From Thiothrix subterranea (GTDB taxonomy: Bacteria > Pseudomonadota > Gammaproteobacteria > Thiotrichales > Thiotrichaceae), in the NCBI RefSeq assembly GCF_016772315.1, contig NZ_CP053482.1, positions 3,777,501 through 3,841,500 of the forward strand: a stretch of DNA of 64,000 nucleotides, in the 5' to 3' direction. Of this stretch, positions 46,819-56,625 are shown piece by piece. The notes below the pieces were generated by a model. It saw only the letters and a program-made list of their open reading frames with translations. It had not been told where the DNA came from and did no database searches. The first letter of the stretch is position 1. Each line of letters begins with the position of its first letter. Position numbers and translations under genes: made by a program.

Positions 46819-48472
46819 GCATCTCTTTTGCCAACGCGCGGGTTGCGTGCGTGATTTCCATCCCGCCAATCATTCGCGCCACTTCTTCCACGCGCTGTGT
46901 TTGCGTCAAATGCACAATGCCCGTGCTGGTATATTCCGCGCCTTTGATCTTGGTCACTTTGTAATGCTGGTGTGCTTGCGAGGCGACTTGTGGTAAATGC
47001 GTGACGCACAAAACTTGGCGATTCGTGCCGAGGGTGCGCAGTTGTTTGCCGACCACTTCGGCAATGCCGCCGCCAATGCCGGTATCCACTTCGTCGAAAA
47101 TCAGCGCAGGCAGGGTAACTTTTTGCGCGGCAATCATTTGAATCGCCAAACTAATGCGTGACAGTTCGCCACCGGATGCGACTTTCATCAACGGTTTAAG
47201 CGGTTGACCGGGGTTGGCGCTGACGGTGAAATCAATGCTATCCATGCCCGTTGCCTGAAAAGTATTGGCGGCATCGTGAACCACTTGAATCGCAAATTTG
47301 CCACCCTGCATTCCCAGTTGTTGCATGGCTTGCGAAACGCCGGTGGAAAGTTGTTGCGCGGCTTGCTGACGTGCATGGCTCAGCAGACTGGCTTGTTCGC
47401 GGTAAGTCTCAGTCGTCGCTTGTAATTGTTGTTCGAGCGCGTCGAGGTCGTAATCGCCGCCATCGAGTTGCGCCAGTTCTTGCTGGATATGCGCTAAACG
47501 TGCGGGGAGTTCGGGCGGTTCGGTGCGGTATTTGCGGGCAAGGCTACGAATGTCAGCAATGCGATTTTCGACTGCTTGTAGGCGTGCCGGGTCAATGTCG
47601 AGGCTTTCGGCGTAATCGCGCAATTGCGCAGCGGCTTCTTGCAGTTGAATCTGGGCGCTGGTGAGCAATTCCAGCGACGGTTCTAAGTGCGCATCCACCC
47701 GTGCTTGCTGGGCAAGATCGTGAATCACGCGACCCAAGGCCGAATACAGCGACGGCTCGTCGTCGTAGAGTTGCGCGTAACCTTGCGCGGCAGTGCTACG
47801 GAGTTGTTCGGCATTGGCAAGGCGGTTGAGTTCCTCATCAAGCTGCTCGGTTTCATTGGGTTGCAACGCGAGGGCTTCGAGTTCTTGCGACTGAAAACGC
47901 AATAAGTCGATGCGTTCTTGGTGCTGCTGGTTTTGACTGCTTAATAAGGTGACGCGCTCGTGCAATTTTTTCCATGCTGACCATGCGCGGCGGGTGTTGT
48001 CCAGTAGCGTATCGTTGTCGGCGAAGGCATCCAACATCTGGCGTTGCGCATCTTTTTTCATCAGCGATTGGTGTTCGTGCTGACCGTGAATGTCGACCAG
48101 TTGTTCACCGAGTTCGCGCAATTGGGTGAGGTTGGCGGGGGAGCCGTTGATCCAGGCGCGTGATTTGCCTTGCGCGGAAATGACGCGGCGGAGGATGCAG
48201 GTGCCATCTGCGCCTTCCATGCTTTGCGCTTCCAGCCACACGCGGGCGGAAGGGGTTTGGGTAATGTCGACGCTCAGGGTGATTTCGGCTTTGTCTGCGC
48301 CGTGGCGTACCGTGCTGCTGTCGGCTTTATCGCCAAGCACTAAACCGATGGCATCGAGTAGGATGGATTTGCCTGCACCGGTTTCGCCGGTTAAGGCCGT
48401 CATGCCGGAATGCAGTTCGAGTTCCAGTGTGTCGATAATCGCAAAATCGCGGATGTGGATGTGGGTCAACAT
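46802..48472 (-). CDS. recN: DNA repair protein RecN
   Basis: A 556-residue SMC-like ATPase acting early in double-strand break repair. Walker A GETGAGKSILLDAIGLVLGD (about 29-48), long coiled coils in the middle, ABC signature SGGELSRISLAIQMI, Walker B LIFDEVDTGIGG and VTHLPQVASQAHQHY. Length and all motifs intact. Followed upstream by nadK, the usual neighbour in gammaproteobacteria, 3 bp apart. Confidence 0.97.
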   Translation of the reverse strand: MLTHIHIRDFAIIDTLELELHSGMTALTGETGAGKSILLDAIGLVLGDKADSSTVRHGADKAEITLSVDITQTPSARVWLEAQSMEGADGTCILRRVISAQGKSRAWINGSPANLTQLRELGEQLVDIHGQHEHQSLMKKDAQRQMLDAFADNDTLLDNTRRAWSAWKKLHERVTLLSSQNQQHQERIDLLRFQSQELEALALQPNETEQLDEELNRLANAEQLRSTAAQGYAQLYDDEPSLYSALGRVIHDLAQQARVDAHLEPSLELLTSAQIQLQEAAAQLRDYAESLDIDPARLQAVENRIADIRSLARKYRTEPPELPARLAHIQQELAQLDGGDYDLDALEQQLQATTETYREQASLLSHARQQAAQQLSTGVSQAMQQLGMQGGKFAIQVVHDAANTFQATGMDSIDFTVSANPGQPLKPLMKVASGGELSRISLAIQMIAAQKVTLPALIFDEVDTGIGGGIAEVVGKQLRTLGTNRQVLCVTHLPQVASQAHQHYKVTKIKGAEYTSTGIVHLTQTQRVEEVARMIGGMEITHATRALAKEMLTTGS

Positions 48473-48475
48473 GGC

Positions 48476-49342
48476 TTACGGTTGCACTCCCCAATGCAGT
48501 TTTTCACGCAAAATATGGTAATAATCATAGCTTTGCGGGTGTAATAAACGCACTTTTTCCGGGCGAGTATGAATGCGCAACGCATCGCCGGATTCCAGCT
48601 CAATATTGTTATGCCCATCGAAAGACACGCGGGCAGGAATATCGCGGTCTTCGCACAATTGAATGTCGATCACGCTTTGATTGCTGATGACCAAGGGGCG
48701 GTCACTCAGGGTGTGCGGGCAAATCGGCACCAGTGCCAAGGCTTGCAGGGCAGGGTGCAGAATGGGGCCGCCACTGGAAAGTGCGTAGGCGGTTGAGCCG
48801 GTGGGTGTGGTAATAATAATGCCGTCGGCGCGTTGGGTGTTCACAAAATAACCGTCAATGCGGGTGGTGAATTCGATCATGCGCACTTCATTGCGCACAT
48901 GCAGCACCACGTCGTTGAGTGCTTCGCCACTGCCGATGATTTCCTCTTCACGGATAACGTCGGCGTGGAGCACGAAACGGGCTTCTTCTTTGTATTGCCC
49001 CGCTAACATTTGCTCCAATTGGGTGAGCATGTCAGCGGGGGAAATATCCACCAGAAAACCGACGCGCCCTAAGTTGATGCCAATGAGGGGGACTTCGTGA
49101 TCGGCGAGTAACCGCCCGGTGGAGAGTAATGTGCCGTCGCCGCCGACGACGATGGCAAGGTCAATTTGCCGCGCCAGCAGGTCGGAGGGCATGGTGGGCA
49201 AGCCTAAAATAATGCCTGCATCGCGGTCACAATGGACGTGATAACCGCGTTCCAACAGGAATTCGTGCAACTGAAACAGCGTCTTGTCGACGCGGGTATC
49301 GTTGGGTTTGGTAAACAGACCGATGTGAGAAAACGGGTTCAT
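48476..49342 (-). CDS. nadK: NAD kinase
   Basis: A 288-residue enzyme that makes NADP+ from NAD+. Motifs: GGDGTLLSTGRLL (catalytic GGDG), NLGRVGFLVDI, NTQRADGIIITTPTGSTAYALSSGGP and LSDRPLVI. The open frame continues 19 codons upstream, but MNPFSHIGLFTKPND at 49342 is the normal start. Confidence 0.95.
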   Translation of the reverse strand: MNPFSHIGLFTKPNDTRVDKTLFQLHEFLLERGYHVHCDRDAGIILGLPTMPSDLLARQIDLAIVVGGDGTLLSTGRLLADHEVPLIGINLGRVGFLVDISPADMLTQLEQMLAGQYKEEARFVLHADVIREEEIIGSGEALNDVVLHVRNEVRMIEFTTRIDGYFVNTQRADGIIITTPTGSTAYALSSGGPILHPALQALALVPICPHTLSDRPLVISNQSVIDIQLCEDRDIPARVSFDGHNNIELESGDALRIHTRPEKVRLLHPQSYDYYHILREKLHWGVQP

Positions 49343-49410
49343 AACCGATGCTTGTGTGAGTAAAGTGGTAAGGCTGGCAAAGCTGGGAATAAAATGCAAG
49401 TTAAACAGGC

Positions 49411-49438
49411 TTGTATCTGTGATGCTTTGCCCCTATAA
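49411..49438 (+). promoter_or_regulatory. Sigma-32-like promoter of hrcA
   Basis: CTTGTAT at 49411-49417 and CCCCTATA at 49431-49438, spaced by 13 bases, close to the heat-shock sigma consensus (CTTGAAA / CCCCATNT). Transcription would start within a few bases of the hrcA ATG at 49447. No CIRCE inverted repeat (TTAGCACTC / GAGTGCTAA) is seen nearby. Confidence 0.5.
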
Positions 49439-49446
49439 ATGATGGC

Positions 49447-50505
49447 ATGACAATACGCCAGCACCCAGAACTCAACGAACGCGCCCGCCACATCCTCAAA
49501 GTGTTGGTGGAAAGCTATATCCAAGACGGACAGCCCGTTGGTTCGCGCAACCTTGCCCGCAGCAGCGGCTTGGATTTAAGCGCCGCCACCATCCGCAATG
49601 TGATGGCGGATTTGGAGGATATGGGTTACATCCGTGCGCCGCACACCTCGGCAGGGCGCATCCCCACCTCGCAAGGCTACCGCTTCTTCGTCGATGCGTT
49701 AGTCAATATCAAGCCGCTCGAACAGCACGCCATGCACATCCTGCAAGGGCAGTTGAAGGCGGAACGCGACCCCGCCGCCTTAATCCAATCCGCCTCCAGT
49801 TTGCTCTCTGGGATTACCCAACTGACGGGCGTGGTGAGTTTGCCGCGCCGCAATCCTTCGTCCATCCGCCAGATTGAATTCCTGAGCTTATCAAGTCGGC
49901 AAGTGCTCGCCATTCTGGTGATGAACCGCAACGAAGTGCAAAACCGTATTATCCAACTCGATGCGGATGTGAGTTCCTCTGAATTGCAACAAGCCGCCAA
50001 TTTCCTCAATGAACGTCTGATCGGCAAAGATTTGCAGCAAGCCCGCGCTGCCTTGCTCGAAGAAATGCGCGAACACCGCGAAGACATGAATCGCATGATG
50101 CTCTCCGCCATAGAGCTGGGCGAAAAAACCGTCGCCGATTTAGGCGATCAAAAGCAAGATGAAGATTGCGTGATTGCGGGTGAAACTAACCTGATGGGTT
50201 ACGATGACCTGTCGGATATTACCAAGTTGCGCGAATTGTTTGCCGCCTTCACCCGCAAGCGCGATATTCTGGGTTTGTTGGACAAATGCTTGCAGGCGGA
50301 TGGGGTGAAAATTTTCATTGGGCGCGAATCCGGTCAAGCGGTGTTCGACGAATGCAGTCTGGTGACAGCGCCGTATGAAGTCGATGGCGAGCAATTAGGC
50401 GTTCTCGGTGTGATTGGCCCCAAACGCATCCCGTATGAACGGGTGATTCCTGTTGTTGACATTACTGCGAAATTACTGAGTCTGGCGTTGAAATCACGCC
50501 ATTAG
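49447..50505 (+). CDS. hrcA: Heat-inducible transcription repressor HrcA
   Basis: A 352-residue repressor of groE/dnaK operons that binds CIRCE. The N-terminal winged helix (LNERARHILKVLVESYIQDG, SAATIRNVMADLEDMGYI, PHTSAGRIPTSQGYRFFVD) is followed by GAF-like and inserted domains (VRE-type) with C-terminal IGPKRIPYERVIPVVDI. Length fits. No ribosome binding site is obvious, which with the close promoter suggests leaderless translation. grpE or dnaK do not follow here. Confidence 0.95.
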   Translation: MTIRQHPELNERARHILKVLVESYIQDGQPVGSRNLARSSGLDLSAATIRNVMADLEDMGYIRAPHTSAGRIPTSQGYRFFVDALVNIKPLEQHAMHILQGQLKAERDPAALIQSASSLLSGITQLTGVVSLPRRNPSSIRQIEFLSLSSRQVLAILVMNRNEVQNRIIQLDADVSSSELQQAANFLNERLIGKDLQQARAALLEEMREHREDMNRMMLSAIELGEKTVADLGDQKQDEDCVIAGETNLMGYDDLSDITKLRELFAAFTRKRDILGLLDKCLQADGVKIFIGRESGQAVFDECSLVTAPYEVDGEQLGVLGVIGPKRIPYERVIPVVDITAKLLSLALKSRH

Positions 50506-50538
50506 CGTTCCCCCTAATACAATTAAAATGAGGATAGT

Positions 50539-51995
<1,457 letters not shown>

Positions 51996-51999
<4 letters not shown>

Positions 52000-53495
52000 G
52001 TTGCGGTTGCGCGGGGATTTCACACGCTTACGTTATTTTTGGCGCGACGGGCAATCTGGCGGTGCATAAGTTATTGCCAGCGCTTTACCAACTGCATGGC
52101 ATGGGGCATTTGGCGGATGATGTGGAAATCCTCGGTTGCGGACGTACTCCATTCACGCGGGATTCGTGGCGGGCAGCCGTGCGCCAGCAATTGCTGAAGC
52201 AAGGTGTGGCGGAAGATGCGGTGTTGGATAGCTTCATCCAGCGCTTGGACTATTTGGCGGGGAGTTTGACCGAGGCGACGTTTTACCAAACCTTGGGTGC
52301 GTGGATTCAGAGCGATGGCGAATGCGCCAATAATGTGATTTTCTACCTCTCGGTCAGCCCGGATTTGTACGTCACTGTCACGGAAGGGCTGGCGGCAGCG
52401 CAATTGTTGGATGAGGCGCAAGGTTTCCGACGCATGGTGATCGAAAAGCCGTTTGGTCACGATTTGGAATCGGCGCGTACTTTGCAGCACAGCCTCAGTG
52501 AACACCTTAAGGAAGAGCAGATTTACCGGATTGACCATTATGTGGGCAAAGAGGCGGTGCAGAATTTGCTGGTGTTGCGTTTCGCTAATCTGATTTTAGA
52601 GCCATTGTGGAATCGTTATCACATTGACCACATTCAGATTACCCACGCGGAAACGGTGGGAGTGGATGGGCGTGCCAGCTATTACGATAAGAGCGGCGGG
52701 GCGGTGCGCGACATGATTCAAAGCCATTTGCTGCAAGTGATGGCGCTGTTGGCAATGGAACCCCCCGTGTCGTTGGAAGCGGAAGCCTTGCGCAATGAAA
52801 AGGTCAAGGTGTTGCAATCCATTCGCCCGGTAAATTTAGAGCAGCTTGCGACCCATGCGATTCGCGGGCAATACGCGGCGGGCGAGGTGAAGGGTGAAGC
52901 TGTCCCCGGCTATTTGCAGGAAACGGGGGTGGCAGCGGGTAGCCATACCGAATCTTACGCGGCAATGAAACTCTACATCGACAATTGGCGTTGGAAGGAT
53001 GTGCCGTTTTATTTGCGTACCGGCAAGCGGTTGAAAGAGCGGCGTTCGTTGGTGGCAGTGCGTTTTAAACAGCCGCCGATGCAGTTGTTTAAGGGCAGCG
53101 GGGTGTATCAGCCGCATCCGAATTGGTTGCTGATTGGGATTCAGCCGGAAGATGCAGTGCGCATGGAAATTTCTGCGAAAGTGCCGGGGTTGGAAATGCG
53201 CACCCGCCAGATTGTGATGGATGCGTCGGTGAGTACGCCGGGTGAGCGCAAGGCCGAAGCCTATGAGGAATTGTTGTTGGATGTGATTAAGGGCGACCGT
53301 TCGCTATTTTTGCGGTATGACGAGGTGAAAGCGGCGTGGACAGTGGTTGACCCCGTGATGCGACGTTGGGCTGATGATGAGCAGTTGCCGTTGCAATACC
53401 CAGCGGGCGGTTGGGGGCCGAAGGCGGCAGAAAAGATTTTTGGTGATTCGGATAGAGCCTGGCGGCATACCTTGTCGTGTAACGGGGGCGAGTGA
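51996..53495 (+). CDS. zwf: Glucose-6-phosphate 1-dehydrogenase
   Basis: A 499-residue enzyme. NADP-binding VIFGATGNLAVHKLLPALYQL, MVIEKPFGHDLESA, active-site RIDHYVGKEAVQN (catalytic His) and VHPFRPVNLEQL-like region (IRPVNLEQLA). The frame extends upstream, but ATG at 51996 overlapping the gnd stop and starting MSCGCAG is preferred. It feeds NADPH and the pentose phosphate or Entner-Doudoroff route. Confidence 0.96.
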
Positions 53496-54217
53496 TGTTG
53501 CCGAGTGATACGCAAGTGTTGGTAGATGCGGAGGCGGTGGCGCAGCGGGCGTGTGAGTGGATTGCAGCGGCGGCAGCGGTGGCGATTCGGGAGCGTGGGG
53601 TGTTTCGCTTGGTGTTAGCGGGGGGCGGTACGCCGCAGCGGGCGTATGATTTGCTGGCGGATACGTTGCAGGATTGGGATAGGTGGGAGATTTTTTGGGG
53701 GGATGAGCGGTGTTTGCCGGTTGAGCATGGGGAGCGTAATTCGCGGATGAGCTTGCCGACGGTGCGGCGCTTTCCGATTCCGGCGGAATTGGGGGCGGAA
53801 GCGGCGGCGGTGGCTTATGCGCAGACTATCCGTGAGAAATTGCCGTTTGATGTGGTGATGTTGGGGATGGGGGAAGATGGGCATACGGCGAGTTTGTTTC
53901 CGCAGGATGGAGAAAAAGGAAGAGGGCGACCGCCGGTCGCCCCTACGAAATCATCCCCTGTAGGGGCGACCGGCGGTCGCCCTCTTCCTCTTCTCTCTCT
54001 AACGGTGGCGGTGTTTGATGCGCCGAAGCCGCCGCCGGAGCGGGTGAGTTTGAGTGTGGCGGCGTTACAGGCGTGTCGGCAGCAATTGGTGCTGGTGACG
54101 GGGGCGGGTAAGGTCGAAGCGTTGGCGCAATGGCGTAGCGGGGTGCGTTTGCCGATTGCGTTGGCGGTGCGGGAGGATGCTTGTTTGTTGGTGGATGCTT
54201 CTGCTTACGGTCAATAG
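53495..54217 (+). CDS. pgl: 6-phosphogluconolactonase with an inserted repeat-encoded segment
   Basis: A 240-residue Pgl/DevB enzyme completing the oxidative branch between zwf and gnd. Motifs: LVLAGGGTPQRAYDLLAD, FWGDERCLPVEHGERNSRM, VMLGMGEDGHTASLFPQD and later VFDAPKPPPERVSLSVAALQ. Between the last two an extra ~30 residues (GRGRPPVAPTKSSPVGATGG...) are coded by a palindromic repeat (53917-53989) where other members have a short loop. ATG at 53495 shares an A with the zwf stop (TGATG). Confidence 0.92.
   Translation: MLPSDTQVLVDAEAVAQRACEWIAAAAAVAIRERGVFRLVLAGGGTPQRAYDLLADTLQDWDRWEIFWGDERCLPVEHGERNSRMSLPTVRRFPIPAELGAEAAAVAYAQTIREKLPFDVVMLGMGEDGHTASLFPQDGEKGRGRPPVAPTKSSPVGATGGRPLPLLSLTVAVFDAPKPPPERVSLSVAALQACRQQLVLVTGAGKVEALAQWRSGVRLPIALAVREDACLLVDASAYGQ
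53917..53989. repeat. Large palindromic repeat inside pgl
   Basis: Two perfectly complementary 30-bp arms (53917-53946 and 53960-53989; cores GAGGGCGACCGCCGGTCGCC and its complement) around a 13-bp loop. It does not stop the frame. Its core GTAGGGGCGACCGGCGGTCG resembles interspersed palindromes seen in filamentous bacteria (from memory). Confidence 0.9.
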
Positions 54218-54226
54218 TGGGGCGCG

Positions 54227-55771
54227 TTAGCCTTTCTCCCACTCAAACCCGACGATATTGCGGATTTGTTTGCTGAACTCGATGCCGACCAGATATAACT
54301 CCCGCCCGTCGCGGTATTTGTCGGCGTAGTATTTGGTTTTGATTTGTGCCAATGCTGTGCCGCTGCTTTGTTCGGTGTCGATGGCTTTGAACTCGAAAAT
54401 GAATAACTTGTTGTCCACGATGGCGGTTAGATCGATTTGTCCGGTGGCGGTGACATCTTCCGCAATGGTGGTCGCACCACAAGCGACCATGTGGGCGTAG
54501 AACAGGCTGGCGTAATAGCCTTCGTACTGGTCAATACTGTTATTGCGATACCAATCGTGTGGGATGCTGGCGAAGAAGCGTTTGAACGTATCCCGTAGCC
54601 CGTCCATGTCTGCTTTTGCCAGTAGGCGGTAGATTTGTATGCTGGTTTGCGGGGCGCGACTGTTGGTTGGGGTGAGGTAGCTCAGTAAATGGGTGGTTAG
54701 GCTGAGTTTGACTTCAAGGTTGGGGTAGCCTAAGACGAAACCCAATTGGTTGCCCATTTGCAGGGTTTCGTGGATGGTGAGGTAACCTGTCTGGAATAGC
54801 AGCACTTCGGCGGGGATATTGTCGATGTCGATGCTGCCAAGGCTGGACTCTTGGACTTCGAGATATTCCAGTTGCGGCAGGTAGTAATGTCCGGTTTTGA
54901 GCAAGGTCAGCAGAAAGCTGGGGGTGGCGGTTTCAAACCAGTAGCTGCGAAATTGTTGCCCTTTATCGACAAATAACAAGATGTCAAACGGGTTATAAAC
55001 GGACTCCCCTAACCAATTGTAACCATTGTACCATGCCCTCACTCGTGCCATATCCGCGCCTTTTAGATGGTCATGGAAATGGTGTTCCAGTTCGCTTTGG
55101 GTGTAGCCGCACAGGGCGCTGTAACGGGCATCCAGCGTGATGTCGTTGAGGTTGTTTAACCCGCTGAAGAGTGAGACTTGGGAAAATTTGGATACGCCGG
55201 TCAGTAGTACAAAGCGCAGCAGGGTGTCACGTCCTTTCAGTACCGAATAGAGGTTTTTTAGACCGTCACGCAATTCGGCGGCGCGTTGGCTGTCCAGAAT
55301 TTGGTCGAGGATGGGCTTGTCGTATTCGTCGATCAGCACTACCGCAGGTTGCCCGTGGTGTTCCACGGCTCGTTCAAGCAGGAGGGAAAATTGCTGTGGA
55401 ATGTCATCCGTTTCGGGTAGTTCGATTTGTAGGCGTTTGGCATTGTTGTGCAACTGTGTGCGGATGCGGCTATCCAGTTGTGTGCGGTCGGTATGTACGC
55501 CGTCGTTGAAGGTGATGTGGATGACGGGGTGTTTTTTTGTCCAGTCCCATAACGGGTGAATGGCTAAGCCTTGGAACAGTAGTTCGTTGCCCTCGAAGAG
55601 TTCTTTGAGGGTGTCAACCAGCAGGGATTTACCGAAGCGGCGGGGGCGGGAGAGGAAGTGATAGCGACTGGTTGTCACCAGTTGGTGGATCAGGGCTGTT
55701 TTGTCCACGTAGACGCAGCCGTCGTTGAGAATGCTGCTGAGGGTGCTGATGCCGATGGGGAGTTTTTTCAT
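54227..55771 (-). CDS. AAA-ATPase-like protein with C-terminal PD-(D/E)XK nuclease domain
   Basis: A 514-residue member of the AAA-ATPase-like/PDDEXK_9 (DUF1703) group. N-terminal: LPIGISTLSSILNDGCVYVDKTALI and a Walker-A-like RPRRFGKSLLVDTL (about 42-55), Walker-B-like VVLIDEYDKPI and LLTGVSKFSQ. C-terminal nuclease-like motif: GQIDLTAIVDNKLFIFEFKAID (D-x20-ExK). Such genes are numerous in Bacteroidetes and filamentous gammaproteobacteria, and are probably selfish or defence-related; function unproven. It is 59 bp downstream of the second HTH-FW gene and in the same direction. Confidence 0.9.
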   Translation of the reverse strand: MKKLPIGISTLSSILNDGCVYVDKTALIHQLVTTSRYHFLSRPRRFGKSLLVDTLKELFEGNELLFQGLAIHPLWDWTKKHPVIHITFNDGVHTDRTQLDSRIRTQLHNNAKRLQIELPETDDIPQQFSLLLERAVEHHGQPAVVLIDEYDKPILDQILDSQRAAELRDGLKNLYSVLKGRDTLLRFVLLTGVSKFSQVSLFSGLNNLNDITLDARYSALCGYTQSELEHHFHDHLKGADMARVRAWYNGYNWLGESVYNPFDILLFVDKGQQFRSYWFETATPSFLLTLLKTGHYYLPQLEYLEVQESSLGSIDIDNIPAEVLLFQTGYLTIHETLQMGNQLGFVLGYPNLEVKLSLTTHLLSYLTPTNSRAPQTSIQIYRLLAKADMDGLRDTFKRFFASIPHDWYRNNSIDQYEGYYASLFYAHMVACGATTIAEDVTATGQIDLTAIVDNKLFIFEFKAIDTEQSSGTALAQIKTKYYADKYRDGRELYLVGIEFSKQIRNIVGFEWEKG

Positions 55772-55830
55772 ACAAGGTGCTTGCAGTCAGAAAATAGGAT
55801 TCAAGTATAGCGAAAATTATTTAACAGGGG

Positions 55831-56481
55831 TCATAGCGAGATCACCTTAACCATGCAAGAAAGTGGAGAATTGTTAGGAAAGCAGTAGTTACCTGCCACG
55901 TCAACCATTTTCCAGCAGGAAATCACTGTGCAGGGGTAGCTGGGCGCGGTGAAGTCGATGGCAATGTCAATTTGAGCGTGCGGTGGCATGTCGGGCAGTA
56001 GGTATCTGTTGTTGGCTGGTCGTAGGCCATGCGTCACGATGTTACCGTCTTGTTGACGAACCTTTAGCAGGTTATCGAGGCATATAATACTGCGTTCTTT
56101 CCAATGGAGTGTTCCGGTATTTTGGATGCGCCAAATTTTTTCAAAGGTGGTGTTAACGGCGATTATTTCACCATCTGGGTAAGTGATGTCACCTATAAAG
56201 CCAATATCGTCCCCTTCTGCAAAGCTTATTGTGCGACCTTCCATGCCGCCGTGGTAGGTAGAGCCGTTGTATTGGAAGTAGACACTGAATAATTCCATCG
56301 GATGAACGCCGAGTGCTTCAGCAATTTTGATTAGAGTTTTGAATTTTGCCTCGCCTACATCACCATTAAGAAGATTGTACAAAGTCTTGCGACTGATACC
56401 CGCTTTCTTTGATAAGTTATCCATGTTGAGTTGATTTTTTAGTGTTTTTTTTCGTAAAAATGAACCAAATTCGGTGTCCAT
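55831..56481 (-). CDS. HTH-FW protein, copy 2
   Basis: A 216-residue paralogue of the protein at 4372-5031. Residues about 5-68 are an XRE-like helix-turn-helix (KKAGISRKTLYNLLNG); residues about 90-214 are the NBR1-like FW domain (GFIGDITYPDGEII, FEKIWRIQNTGTLHW, PHAQIDIAIDFTAP, ISCWKMVDVAGN, final VKVISL, identical to copy 1). Three of the four marker tryptophans are present (W117, W127, W190). The same order, HTH then FW, with the same C-terminal ending shows common descent. It is divergent from the CHAP protein gene and upstream of an AAA/PD-(D/E)XK gene, so it may regulate either (inference). Confidence 0.8.
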   Translation of the reverse strand: MDTEFGSFLRKKTLKNQLNMDNLSKKAGISRKTLYNLLNGDVGEAKFKTLIKIAEALGVHPMELFSVYFQYNGSTYHGGMEGRTISFAEGDDIGFIGDITYPDGEIIAVNTTFEKIWRIQNTGTLHWKERSIICLDNLLKVRQQDGNIVTHGLRPANNRYLLPDMPPHAQIDIAIDFTAPSYPCTVISCWKMVDVAGNYCFPNNSPLSCMVKVISL

Positions 56482-56514
56482 GGTTGTTAACCTCTAAAGT
56501 TTTACGAGTGAACG

Positions 56515-56532
56515 TGTGTATTGTACTACACA
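56515..56532. promoter_or_regulatory. Candidate operator in the divergent HTH-FW / CHAP region
   Basis: A perfect inverted repeat TGTGTA-N6-TACACA in the 144-bp gap between the HTH-FW start (leftward) and the CHAP protein gene (rightward). Its place and size suit a dimeric helix-turn-helix repressor. Not tested. Confidence 0.4.
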
Positions 56533-56625
56533 TATAACCAATAAGCGCTGTCTATTTGATCGAAATTTGATTAATATGAATTTGTCAATGTGCTAATAGA
56601 TACCGTTTATCTTTGGAGGTTGGTT

